Of a stretch of DNA of 9,937 bases, positions 1-6,846 are shown piece after piece. This DNA comes from Actinoplanes liguriensis (lineage in GTDB: Bacteria; Actinomycetota; Actinomycetes; Mycobacteriales; Micromonosporaceae), in NCBI GenBank assembly GCA_000715855.1, contig KL571258.1:12421-22357 (forward strand), given 5' to 3'. Each line of letters starts with the position of its first letter. Position 1 is the first letter of the stretch. Below the pieces are notes generated by a model that was not told the origin of the DNA, made no database searches, and saw only the letters and a list, made by a program, of their open reading frames with translations. The translations under genes and the position numbers were made by a program.

Positions 1-19
1 AGATGTGTATAAGAGACAG
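1..19. other. Tn5/Nextera mosaic-end adapter (sequencing artefact)
   Basis: The first 19 bases, AGATGTGTATAAGAGACAG, are exactly the Tn5 mosaic-end sequence used in Nextera tagmentation libraries. They are not genomic. They create two false protein starts in the forward frames, beginning MCIRDS and MYKRQ, which are familiar artefact N-termini in databases. Genomic sequence begins at about position 20. Confidence 0.97.
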
Positions 20-20
20 C

Positions 21-401
21 TTCACGATCGGCTTCGGCACGACCACGCCGTCCCAGATGGTCTGCACCGCCGACCAGGTCAGCGGGGACTCGTTCACCGG
101 TGGTGGCGGCGGCTTCAACGGCGGCGGGTTCGGCGGCGGTGGCCGTGGCCGGGTCCAGGAGATCGACGAGGACGCGCTGACCCAGGTGGCCGACCTGACC
201 GGCGGTCAGTACTTCAAGGCGCAGGACGCGGACGAGCTGAACGGCGTGCTCGGCGACCTGCCCAAGGAGATCGGCCTGCACAAGGAGGACGTCGAGATCA
301 GCTTCTGGTTCGTGCTGGCCGGCGCGGTCCTGGTCTTCACCGGCCTCGCCCTCTCCCTGTGGTGGAACCGCGGTCCCGCGGTCCCGCCCGCCCGCCGCTG
401 A
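21..401 (+). CDS. VWA-domain membrane-anchored protein, C-terminal fragment
   Basis: This is a 3' fragment of 126 native residues; the 5' end is lost and replaced by adapter. It opens with a TIGFGTT stretch resembling the late beta-strand (VYTVGFGT type) of von Willebrand factor A domains in the BatA/YfbK-like group. A glycine-rich insert follows (fragment residues 27-41), then a helix-rich stretch with DALTQVADLTGGQYFKA, which is typical of the end of such VWA domains. One hydrophobic membrane segment (about 93-115) is followed by a short basic tail ending in ARR. The domain would sit outside the membrane with a short cytoplasmic tail. Bacterial members of this group often lie beside MoxR AAA+ ATPases, but that neighbourhood is outside the window. 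The MIDAS metal site would be in the missing part. The gene ends with TGA and converges on the operon below. Confidence 0.75.
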   Translation, partial: FTIGFGTTTPSQMVCTADQVSGDSFTGGGGGFNGGGFGGGGRGRVQEIDEDALTQVADLTGGQYFKAQDADELNGVLGDLPKEIGLHKEDVEISFWFVLAGAVLVFTGLALSLWWNRGPAVPPARR

Positions 402-412
402 CCACTCCCCAG

Positions 413-460
413 CTGGCACTCACGGCTGTTTCCACGCCGAAATTCAGCCCTGAGCGCCAG
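413..460. repeat. Hairpin repeat, copy 1 (possible bidirectional terminator)
   Basis: This is an imperfect inverted repeat. The left arm CTGGCACTCACGGCTG (413-428) pairs with the right arm CAGCCCTGAGCGCCAG (445-460) at 14 of 16 positions, around a 16-nt loop. It lies 11 nt after the stop of the VWA gene, between convergent genes, so it could terminate transcription from either side. There is no T-tract. A second copy lies at 481-532. Confidence 0.7.
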
Positions 461-480
461 CCGGCAGGCGGCGGCTGCTC

Positions 481-532
481 GGCTGGTGCTGACGGCTGTT
501 TTCACGTCGGAATTCAGCCGTGAGTGCCAGCC
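481..532. repeat. Hairpin repeat, copy 2 (possible bidirectional terminator)
   Basis: This second copy has left arm 481-498 and right arm 515-532, with about 18 bp of stem including two G-U pairs and one mismatch around a 16-nt loop. The loop closely matches that of copy 1: both start TTT, contain CACG and end AATT. The right arm at 515-530 is also the exact reverse complement of the left arm of copy 1 at 413-428, so the whole region could fold as one long cruciform. It ends 14 nt before the stop of the convergent reductase gene. Confidence 0.7.
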
Positions 533-545
533 GGCGGGACGGGGT

Positions 546-1442
546 CTAGAGGTCGAGGACCAGGCGGGGGCAGGCGGCGCGGGAGACGCAGATCATCATC
601 GTGCCGCCGGCCGCCCGCTCGTCCTCGGTGAGCAGGTCGTCGCGGTGGTCCACCGCTCCGGCCAGCACTTTCGTCTCGCAGGTCCCGCAGAATCCCATCT
701 CGCACGAGGAGGGCACGTCGGTCCCGGAGGCCCGGATCGCGTCCAGCACGGACGAATCCGGGCCGACGGTGACGACCGTGCCGCTGCGGGCGAGTTCGAC
801 CTCGAAGGAGTCGCCCGCTGGTGCGATCGGGGCGCTGAACCGTTCGAGGTGCAGGCTGCCGTCGGTGACGCGCGCGGCCAGCGCGTCCAGCATTCCGGCC
901 GGCCCGCAGGCATAGATCACCGCTCCGGCCGCCGCGGCGACGACGGCATCGAGGTCGAGCAGGCCGGGGAGCAGTCGGACCGGGCCGGACAGCTCGGTGG
1001 TGAATGCAAAGTGTCCGGACGAGCCATAGAACAGTTCCCATGATCGATCGCGGGCCGCCACCGAGCGGATCATCGGCAACAGCGGAGTGATCCCGATCCC
1101 GCCGGCGACGAAAACATACCGATCGGCGTCCACCAGCGGAAAGTTCTGCCGGGGAGGGCCGACCGTCACGAGGGTGCCGGGCCGCAGGGCGGCGTGCGCC
1201 TCCATCGAGCCACCCCGCCCGGCCGGCTGCGCGAGCACCGCGATCCGATAGCGCGAGTCATCCGCCGGGTCACCGCAGAGCGAGTACTGCCGTACCAGCC
1301 CGGACGGCAGGTGGAGGTCCAGATGTGCCCCGGGCTCCCACGCGGGGAGCGCCCCGCCGCCGGGCGCGGCGAGGACGAAGGACGTGATCCCTTCCGCCTC
1401 CCACCGCGCCTCGACGACCCGCAGCGCGAGCTCATCCGGCAC
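546..1442 (-). CDS. FMN/NAD(P)H/[2Fe-2S] oxygenase reductase (phthalate dioxygenase reductase/VanB type)
   Basis: This 298-residue protein is the electron-transfer partner expected for a Rieske oxygenase. It carries electrons from NAD(P)H through flavin to a plant-type ferredoxin centre and on to the oxygenase. Domain order is that of class IA reductases. A flavin-binding barrel (about 1-100) has RQYS at 51-54. A nicotinamide-binding fold (about 105-200) has GGIGITP at 114-120 and YACGP at 177-181. A C-terminal [2Fe-2S] domain (about 212-298) has Cys247, Cys252, Cys255 and Cys285 in the Cx4Cx2C...C pattern. The length is a little under the usual 310-330. The start is GTG at 1442, overlapping the end of the Rieske gene by 11 nt, with a GGAG 10 nt upstream at 1453-1456 inside that gene. 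This is the last gene of the operon. The cytosolic location and the pairing with the adjacent oxygenase are inferred. Confidence 0.93.
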   Translation of the reverse strand: MPDELALRVVEARWEAEGITSFVLAAPGGGALPAWEPGAHLDLHLPSGLVRQYSLCGDPADDSRYRIAVLAQPAGRGGSMEAHAALRPGTLVTVGPPRQNFPLVDADRYVFVAGGIGITPLLPMIRSVAARDRSWELFYGSSGHFAFTTELSGPVRLLPGLLDLDAVVAAAAGAVIYACGPAGMLDALAARVTDGSLHLERFSAPIAPAGDSFEVELARSGTVVTVGPDSSVLDAIRASGTDVPSSCEMGFCGTCETKVLAGAVDHRDDLLTEDERAAGGTMMICVSRAACPRLVLDL

Positions 1443-2412
1443 GGCGCATCAGCTCCAGGAACGACCGCCGGTAGTTGAGCGTGAACATGTCGGCGGGCAC
1501 CGAGAACTCCTCGACCTCGGCGTCCCACGGGATCTCGCGCGGGTCCAGGTCCTCGACGATCGGGAGGTCCTCGAGGTAGACCATCTCCTCGACCCGCAGG
1601 TTCTCCTCCAGTGACGCCCCGGCATAGTCCCGCGCGTTCGCCACACCCCAGAAGATCTTGACATTCTCGTACGACGTGGGACTCGGAAAACCGGCCACGA
1701 CCCGCACGCCGAACTTCGCGTACTCGTACGTGATCGACGCCAGCCCGGGCGCGATGCAGTGGTACTTCATCATGCAGTCGCCGTCGTTCGCCCACTCCCC
1801 GGAGCCGGCGTTCAACGGCCGGAACATCCACACGTCCAGCCCGTCCCGTTTGACGTCGAGCGGCTCGACCACCTCGGGCGTCGGACCCATCGACACCTTG
1901 TGCACGAACGGGAAGTGCGCCACGTCCCGGAAGTTCTCGATGGTCACGCCGACGCCGACCGGTGAGTCGATCGGGTCCGCGGCCAGCCAGAGCAGGTCGG
2001 CGTCGCGCCACTCCTCCGGGTCGTACATCTCGGTGATCGGCTCCTCCAGAACGGTCCACACGTGACCGAACCGTTCCACGGCCGGGTACGTCCTGATCCT
2101 GGCCCTGGGCGGGATCCTGGACTGGTCGGCCAGCGACGGCACCCTGACGCAGGCGCCGTCCGCGCCGGCGAACTCCCAGCCGTGGTAGGGACACGCGATC
2201 GACGACTCGTGGACCTCGCCGATCGAGAGGTCACCGCCACGATGCGGACAACGACGCGACTGTACGGCGATGGCGCCGGACCGATCGCGATAGACCACCA
2301 GCCGAACTCCCAGCAACGTGGCCGCGACCGGTTTGTCCAGGTCGGCCGTGCGGGCCACCGGGAACCACGAGCGCCGCATGGCAGCCTCGGCCAGTTCACG
2401 CTTCGAAGACAT
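1432..2412 (-). CDS. Rieske [2Fe-2S] non-heme iron oxygenase, oxygenase component (VanA/dicamba monooxygenase type)
   Basis: This 326-residue protein is predicted to hydroxylate or oxidatively demethylate a small, probably aromatic or ring, substrate using O2 and electrons from the next gene's reductase. The N-terminal Rieske domain has Cys55-x-His57 and Cys74-x2-His77, with 16 residues between the pairs. The catalytic domain has the sequence ENFRDVAHFPFVH. Asn160, His166 and His171 have the same spacing as Asn154, His160 and His165 of dicamba monooxygenase, and Asp163 is placed like the bridging Asp. Asp282, in the EDLPIVED stretch, is the likely third iron ligand. Size and layout fit the homotrimeric alpha-only group rather than alpha/beta dioxygenases, and no beta-subunit gene is present. 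The ATG start at 2412 is fixed by a strong AAGGAG 7 nt upstream. The substrate is unknown. Confidence 0.93.
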   Translation of the reverse strand: MSSKRELAEAAMRRSWFPVARTADLDKPVAATLLGVRLVVYRDRSGAIAVQSRRCPHRGGDLSIGEVHESSIACPYHGWEFAGADGACVRVPSLADQSRIPPRARIRTYPAVERFGHVWTVLEEPITEMYDPEEWRDADLLWLAADPIDSPVGVGVTIENFRDVAHFPFVHKVSMGPTPEVVEPLDVKRDGLDVWMFRPLNAGSGEWANDGDCMMKYHCIAPGLASITYEYAKFGVRVVAGFPSPTSYENVKIFWGVANARDYAGASLEENLRVEEMVYLEDLPIVEDLDPREIPWDAEVEEFSVPADMFTLNYRRSFLELMRRAG

Positions 2413-2419
2413 CCGGGCT

Positions 2420-2425
2420 CTCCTT
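2420..2425 (-). promoter_or_regulatory. Shine-Dalgarno of the Rieske gene overlapping the SDR stop
   Basis: AAGGAG on the minus strand lies 7 nt before the Rieske ATG. Its first two A's belong to the TAA stop (2424-2426) of the preceding SDR gene, so termination and re-initiation happen at the same spot. This decides the Rieske start and rejects the longer open frame reaching back to 2931. Confidence 0.8.
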
Positions 2426-3143
2426 AGATGCCGACCACCAGGGCGCCACCGTTGGCGGCGATCACCTGGCCGGTGATGAACGAGGACGCGTCCGAGGCGA
2501 GGAAGGCGACGATCGAGGCGATCTCGTCCGGTCGCCCGAGCCGTCCGAGGGGCACGGCCGCGACCTCCTCGTCGTACTTCTCGTCCTGGACCATCCGGGT
2601 GTGGATCGCGCCCGGTGTGATCGCGTTGACCAGCACGCCGTCCGTGACCAGTTCGGCGGCGAGCGCCTTCATCAGGCCGAGCTGCGCGGCCTTGGAGATC
2701 ATGTAGCCGTAGCTGTGCCCGTCCGGGACCTGGCCCCACTGCGACGAGATGAAGACGACCCGGCCGTACGGGCTGCGCCGCAGGAGGGGAGCGGCCGCGC
2801 GGGTGAGCGCGTAGGGGGCGGTGACGTTCACCGCGAGGTAGCGATCCAAATCGGACGGTGCGGTCGCGTCGAGCGTCCGCCAGTCGTGCATCAGCCCGGC
2901 GTTGTGCACGAGGATGTCCAGTCGGCCGCATTCGTTCTGGGCGATTCGCAGCAGTTCGTCGGGAGCTTCCACAGCGGTGATATCGGTCAGGGCGACGACC
3001 GCGCCGGGCACCTCGGTCTCCGGTTCGTCGCGGTCGACCATGATCACCCGGCAGCCGAGATCGGCGAGCGCCCGTGCGTGGGCCAGGCCCATCCCGCGGG
3101 CCGCGCCGGTGACCAGCGCGACCCGCCCGGCGAGCGGGCTCAC
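2424..3143 (-). CDS. SDR-family NAD(P)-dependent oxidoreductase
   Basis: This classical short-chain dehydrogenase/reductase of 239 residues is the usual length. It has a cofactor glycine motif TGAARGMG (12-19), an acidic residue after strand beta-2 (VIMVDRD, Asp37) that favours NAD(H) over NADP(H), and NAG at 81-83. The catalytic Ser134 lies 13 residues before Tyr147 in YMISK, with Lys151. The C-terminal GRPDEIASIVAFLAS and ITGQVIAANGG are typical of the family. It probably oxidises an alcohol intermediate, or dehydrogenates a product of the neighbouring oxygenase; the substrate cannot be read from the sequence. The start is GTG at 3143, four bases before the end of the VOC gene (GTGA overlap), and the homology begins at residue 5. 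In-frame sequence upstream to 3260 is only the VOC gene in another frame. Confidence 0.93.
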   Translation of the reverse strand: MSPLAGRVALVTGAARGMGLAHARALADLGCRVIMVDRDEPETEVPGAVVALTDITAVEAPDELLRIAQNECGRLDILVHNAGLMHDWRTLDATAPSDLDRYLAVNVTAPYALTRAAAPLLRRSPYGRVVFISSQWGQVPDGHSYGYMISKAAQLGLMKALAAELVTDGVLVNAITPGAIHTRMVQDEKYDEEVAAVPLGRLGRPDEIASIVAFLASDASSFITGQVIAANGGALVVGI

Positions 3144-3559
3144 GACGCCACCCGGTGCGGCTCGGTGATGTAGAGCATGTTCCCGTCCGGGTCGAAGAAC
3201 GGCCGGTAGCGGTACCAGGTCCCGTTCGGGTGCTTCCACTCGATGCGCTCGTCGACCCACTCGACCCGGCCGTCCAGCGCCGCCTCGGCCTCGTCCAGGT
3301 CGTCCACCTCGAACGCCATCGAGTCGTAGCCGGGCGCGTTGTCGGCGTTCACCGCCGTCCGGCGCGGCGCGTGCTCACCCGCCTCGGACGTGAAGAGGTA
3401 GAGCGTCAGGTTGCCGAGGTCGATCGCCGCCCACTCCTCGTCGGCGGCGTACGGCAGGTGGAACGGCAACCCGAGCAGACCGTGATAGAAGTCGACGAGC
3501 CGCGCGACGTCCCGGGTCAGGATGTCCATGTTGTCGATGCGCTGGAGTCTCAGGGGCAT
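3140..3559 (-). CDS. VOC (glyoxalase/bleomycin-resistance/extradiol dioxygenase) superfamily protein with metal ligands replaced
   Basis: This 139-residue single-subunit VOC protein has two beta-alpha-beta-beta-beta modules. Module 1 is about 4-60 (RIDNMDILTRDVARLVDFYHGLLG) in outline, and module 2 is about 75-135, ending FDPDGNMLYITEP. In metal-dependent VOC enzymes the first strand usually carries His, and the second module starts with a His before the AFxVDD stretch. Here these positions are Asn10 and Ser80, while the final Glu133 is kept. The protein may therefore be a binding protein or a non-canonical isomerase or lyase rather than a glyoxalase or ring-cleavage dioxygenase. The ATG start at 3559 has a GAGG 8 nt upstream (3568-3571) and overlaps the end of the C45 gene by 10 nt. 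It overlaps the SDR start by 4 nt. The role in the pathway is unassigned. Confidence 0.88.
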   Translation of the reverse strand: MPLRLQRIDNMDILTRDVARLVDFYHGLLGLPFHLPYAADEEWAAIDLGNLTLYLFTSEAGEHAPRRTAVNADNAPGYDSMAFEVDDLDEAEAALDGRVEWVDERIEWKHPNGTWYRYRPFFDPDGNMLYITEPHRVAS

Positions 3560-4605
3560 GTCGGTGTCCTCAGAAGTGAGCAGGGTCCGCCGGGGTGGGC
3601 GGTCAGGGTTCCGGCCGCGACGTCGAGCGAGACCGTGGCGAGGGTGGCGAAACGGGCCGCGGGCGGCAGCGCCGGATCCGCGTGACAGCAGAGCCCGCCA
3701 CCGCCGAGCAGGTGGCTGTTCAGGGCCGCGACCGGATCACGGCCGGTCAGGCGACGGCGCAGCAGATCGAGGCGGACCACGCTGTCCGGCCCGGTGATCA
3801 GCTCGGTGTCGCCGTCCGCGCCCGGCCGGCTCAGGAAGTGGTTGGTGTGCAGGAGCAGCCCGTCCGCGTCCGGCAGCACGTAGCCGGCCCGCACCGGATT
3901 CAGCTCCACGCCGACCGCCGCGGACTCGCCGTCCCGGGCCGCGACCAGGGTCAGCGACGAGGACGCCGAGACCGGCGCCGCGGCCAGCCGGAGCAGGGCC
4001 TGGTTCAGGTCGGCGGAGCCGTCCAGGACCGCGCGGGACAGCACGTGCACGGGTGCGCCGAGGAATCCACCGTCCGCCTCGTGGTGCAGGATGTTGACGA
4101 GGACGCCCAGGCCACGCGTGGTCACGCCGATCTTGCCGACGATGCCGAACTCGGTCAGCGTGGTCGTCGTCGAGCCGTCCGGCAGCGGGATCTCCCAGAC
4201 CAGCCACGAGCCGGCGAGCGACTCGTACCAGTCCCACGCCTGCACCGCGACCGGATGGTCCTTTGCGGACAACCGGACGACGGTCGAGCATTCACCCCGT
4301 ACCGCCGAAGCCTTTAAATGGGCGAGAATCTCGGTGCGTGAGTTGATCGCGGAGATCTCCCCGAGCGTGCGTCCCGATCCGGCCGCCAGGCCGGCGATCT
4401 CGTCGGTGATCTCCCGGGAGACCGCCTCGATCGCCGGAAGGGCGGAAACCCCCAGGCGGTCCAGGTCGATCGGCTTGCCCGCGGCGCGTTCGAAGAGTTC
4501 CCGGTACGCCGCGACGCACGCCCCGATCTCCGCCGCGAACCGCCGCCCGAACTCCTCGCCCCGCTCGCGCGCGGGAAGAAGCGATGATCGGAAACGGACC
4601 GTCAT
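3550..4605 (-). CDS. C45-family autoproteolytic acyltransferase/amidohydrolase (Ntn-hydrolase fold)
   Basis: This 351-residue protein resembles fungal isopenicillin-N acyltransferase (penDE, MEROPS C45), which self-cleaves to expose an N-terminal Cys nucleophile. The expected nucleophile is Cys106 in RGECSTVV, almost the same position as Cys103 of the fungal enzyme. Downstream are QAWDWYESL (122-130), TEFGIVGKIG followed by GLGVLVN (about 151-171), and HTNHF (253-257), all family landmarks. The residue before Cys106 is Glu rather than the Gly of the fungal precursor. Bacterial members are mostly uncharacterised amide hydrolases or acyltransferases. Here the protein would most simply remove or transfer an acyl group on the pathway compound. 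No signal peptide is visible, so it is likely cytosolic. The ATG start at 4605 overlaps the deacetylase stop (ATGA) and has no clear Shine-Dalgarno, suggesting coupling. Confidence 0.88.
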   Translation of the reverse strand: MTVRFRSSLLPARERGEEFGRRFAAEIGACVAAYRELFERAAGKPIDLDRLGVSALPAIEAVSREITDEIAGLAAGSGRTLGEISAINSRTEILAHLKASAVRGECSTVVRLSAKDHPVAVQAWDWYESLAGSWLVWEIPLPDGSTTTTLTEFGIVGKIGVTTRGLGVLVNILHHEADGGFLGAPVHVLSRAVLDGSADLNQALLRLAAAPVSASSSLTLVAARDGESAAVGVELNPVRAGYVLPDADGLLLHTNHFLSRPGADGDTELITGPDSVVRLDLLRRRLTGRDPVAALNSHLLGGGGLCCHADPALPPAARFATLATVSLDVAAGTLTAHPGGPCSLLRTPTCP

Positions 4606-5420
4606 GAGCCGAACCCGAGCAGCGGCCGCACGTGCGCGGCGACCTCGTCCAGCCGCGCGAACCAGACGTCGTCCCGTGCGGTCATCTCGGCGAGCAGCGC
4701 CTCCACCTCGGCCAGCCGATACGGCCGTCCGATCACCTCGGGGTGCATGGTGAACGTGGTGTGCCGCCCCTCGGCGACCGCCGAGCGGAACTCCGCCGAC
4801 CAGCAGCGCCGCAGCTCGGCGGCGTCGGCGACGTTGCCACCGCCGTCGATGTTCCAGCCGAACCGCGGCCAGTCGTCGAGCGACCAGTGCACCGGAAGCT
4901 CCAGCATCCGACGGCCTTGCCATTCCTCGGCGTACGGCCGGTCGTCGCCCATGCAGCTCGAGTCGTATCCGAATCCGCGGTCGACGAGCAGGTCGAACGT
5001 CTCCGGCGTGAGCTCCCACGACGTCGAGCGGTAGCCGGTGACCCCGGTCGCGCCGGCCTTGGCGAGCGCTTCGAGCCCACGATCGATCTCCGCCTCCTGG
5101 TCGTGCGCGGAGGACTTGTCACTGCGCAGGTGCAGGTAGCCGTGGTGGGCGATCTCGTGCCCGTGCTCCAGCAGCGTCCCGACCAGGCCGGGGTGCTTCT
5201 CGGCGGTGTGACCCGGGACGAAGAAGGTGCCTTCGACGGCGAATTCTTCGAGCAGGGAGAGGATCCGCGGCACCCCTCGGACGACGCCGTAACGCCCCTC
5301 GGACAGGGTCGTCAGCCGCCGCGCGTACTCCGGTCCCTCGCCGAGCCACCCGGCCTCGGCGTCCACGTCGAAGGTGAGGCTGACCGCCACCCTCTTGCCG
5401 TCCGGCCAGTCCCAGTTCAC
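4602..5420 (-). CDS. CE4/NodB-fold hydrolase (polysaccharide deacetylase family; possibly a cyclic imide/amide hydrolase)
   Basis: This 272-residue metal-dependent hydrolase has the NodB fold. Motifs in order are TFDVDAE (16-22; Asp18 or Asp20 as base or ligand), HEIAHHGYLH (88-97) with His93 and His97 as an HxxxH metal pair, GYRSTSW (129-135) with Arg131 and Trp135, and TMHPE with His226. There is no signal peptide and no wall-binding domain. The TFDVDAE and TMHP signatures are those of the intracellular PuuE allantoinase, cyclic imidase and Helicobacter PgdA-like branch. In this operon, ring-opening or deamidation of a small molecule is therefore more likely than polysaccharide deacetylation (inference). 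The start is GTG at 5420, with GAGGAGG 7 nt upstream (5428-5434), overlapping the permease stop as GTGA. Confidence 0.88.
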   Translation of the reverse strand: MNWDWPDGKRVAVSLTFDVDAEAGWLGEGPEYARRLTTLSEGRYGVVRGVPRILSLLEEFAVEGTFFVPGHTAEKHPGLVGTLLEHGHEIAHHGYLHLRSDKSSAHDQEAEIDRGLEALAKAGATGVTGYRSTSWELTPETFDLLVDRGFGYDSSCMGDDRPYAEEWQGRRMLELPVHWSLDDWPRFGWNIDGGGNVADAAELRRCWSAEFRSAVAEGRHTTFTMHPEVIGRPYRLAEVEALLAEMTARDDVWFARLDEVAAHVRPLLGFGS

Positions 5421-6832
5421 CGGGCGGCCTCCTCTCGCCAGACGAACCGCTCGCCGTCCTGGACGATGCGGCGGTAGAGGTAGAGCAGGACGGAGACCGA
5501 GAGCACCAGCACGCCGATGATCAGCTCCTTGGTGCCGCCGTACCCGGTGATCTGCGCTGACAGCGCGCCCACCACCAGCAGGACCGTGTCGAAGAGCGCC
5601 AGCACCGCGGCGACCGCGACCCACTGCCGGCCGAGCCTGATCGGGCGGTCCGCATCCGGCCGGTCGCGGCGCAGGTTCAGGAAGCCGGTCAGCGACAGGA
5701 TGTGGCAGAGGACGTAGCCCATGATCCCGGCGACGATCACCGCCAGAGCCTCGCCGACGAAGAGGATCAGGATCACGTTCACCACCAGGTCCAGCGACAT
5801 CGCCCGGCCCGGAACCTTGAAGCGGTTGAGTTCGCCGAGCTGCCTCACGGTCAGGCCCTCGATCGCGCTGCCGTGCAGCACCCGGCCGCCGTCCGCGGTG
5901 GTCATCACCATCAGCAGCATCAGGCCGGCGATCAGCGAGATCGTCATGAGCAGGTCCCCACCGGGGAAGATGCCCAGGTAGAAGGAGACCGGGTCGGCCG
6001 CCACCGCGGATTGGTCGGCCAGCCCGCCCACGCCGAACGGAACGAGCAGATAGACCGCGATCACGAAGACGCCGGCCAGGCGCAGCGCGATCCGTGAGTC
6101 CCGGGCGGTGTCCCGGAACTCGGGGACGAACGACGCCACCGCCTCGATCCCGTAGACCGACCAGGCCAGCACGAACATCCAGGCGATCGCGGTACGCCAT
6201 CCGGGGAACCCGCCGGCCGCCAGGTCCCAGTGCAGGTTGCTCAGCGACCAGCCGGCGGAGAAGAGCGGGGCGAGCGCGAACACTACGATCGGGATCAGCA
6301 CCAGGAAACCGGTGGCGTACATCAGCCACATCGCCGGGCGCATGCCGAGCACGTTCAGCGCCCAGCCGAGCAGCAGCACACCGAGCGCGACGACGTGCGG
6401 GAAGCCGGTGTCGGCGAGACCGGTGGAGATCGTCCAGGTCTGGTCCGGGAACCACTCGGCCTGCACCAGCGTGCCGATCTGCAGGCCGTAGATCGCGAGC
6501 GAGCTGGACCAGGCGAACCAGTAGCCGTACGTGGCGATCGGCCCGACCAGCGTCGACCGGGTGCGCCAGCCCTGGTGGGCGTACATCGAGATGCCGCCGA
6601 CCTTGTCCCGGAACATGCCGGCCAGCTCGGAGTAGATGTAGTTCTGCAGGCAGGCGACCACGGCCACGGCGCCGAGCAGGGCCAGCGCGGACCACGCGCC
6701 GATGAAGCCGATCGCGTAGCCCATCCCGACGAACAGGGCGGCGGGGATGGAGAGGCTGATGGTGAACCCGTCCCACCAGCGCAGAGTCTTCTCGTACGCG
6801 TGGTCGGGCGGTTTTGTCTCGATCGAGGACAC
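5417..6832 (-). CDS. APC-superfamily amino acid/amine permease
   Basis: This 471-residue polytopic inner-membrane transporter has roughly 12 hydrophobic segments. The N-terminal region contains WWDGFTISLSIPAALFVGMGY, followed by AIGFIGAWSALALL, the usual TM1-TM2 outline of the amino acid-polyamine-organocation superfamily. The N-tail (SSIETKPPDHAYEKTLR) is polar and cytosolic, and the C-tail ends basic/acidic after RRIV. It probably imports an amino acid, amine or related nitrogen compound by proton or ion symport; the substrate is not readable. The start is GTG at 6832, chosen for the near-perfect AGGAGGT 6 nt upstream. A longer frame upstream runs through the operator region and looks non-coding. 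It is the first gene of the seven-gene operon and is divergent from the Lrp-type regulator. Confidence 0.9.
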   Translation of the reverse strand: MSSIETKPPDHAYEKTLRWWDGFTISLSIPAALFVGMGYAIGFIGAWSALALLGAVAVVACLQNYIYSELAGMFRDKVGGISMYAHQGWRTRSTLVGPIATYGYWFAWSSSLAIYGLQIGTLVQAEWFPDQTWTISTGLADTGFPHVVALGVLLLGWALNVLGMRPAMWLMYATGFLVLIPIVVFALAPLFSAGWSLSNLHWDLAAGGFPGWRTAIAWMFVLAWSVYGIEAVASFVPEFRDTARDSRIALRLAGVFVIAVYLLVPFGVGGLADQSAVAADPVSFYLGIFPGGDLLMTISLIAGLMLLMVMTTADGGRVLHGSAIEGLTVRQLGELNRFKVPGRAMSLDLVVNVILILFVGEALAVIVAGIMGYVLCHILSLTGFLNLRRDRPDADRPIRLGRQWVAVAAVLALFDTVLLVVGALSAQITGYGGTKELIIGVLVLSVSVLLYLYRRIVQDGERFVWREEAAR

Positions 6833-6838
6833 GGCGGG

Positions 6839-6845
6839 ACCTCCT
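6839..6845 (-). promoter_or_regulatory. Strong Shine-Dalgarno of the operon's first gene
   Basis: AGGAGGT on the minus strand lies 6 nt before the GTG at 6832. It sets the permease start and excludes in-frame starts further upstream, which would put operator sequence inside the protein. Confidence 0.85.
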
Positions 6846-6846
6846 G

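Noticed and set aside
3..20. ATG starts at 3 and 5 giving proteins beginning MCIRDS or MYKRQ
   Set aside because: They lie inside the Nextera adapter; they are artefacts.
402..545. CRISPR-like array from the tandem repeat
   Set aside because: There are only two diverged copies with internal dyad symmetry and no spacer structure or cas genes.
2413..2931. N-terminal extension of the Rieske protein
   Set aside because: It is the SDR gene read in another frame; the strong AAGGAG fixes ATG 2412.
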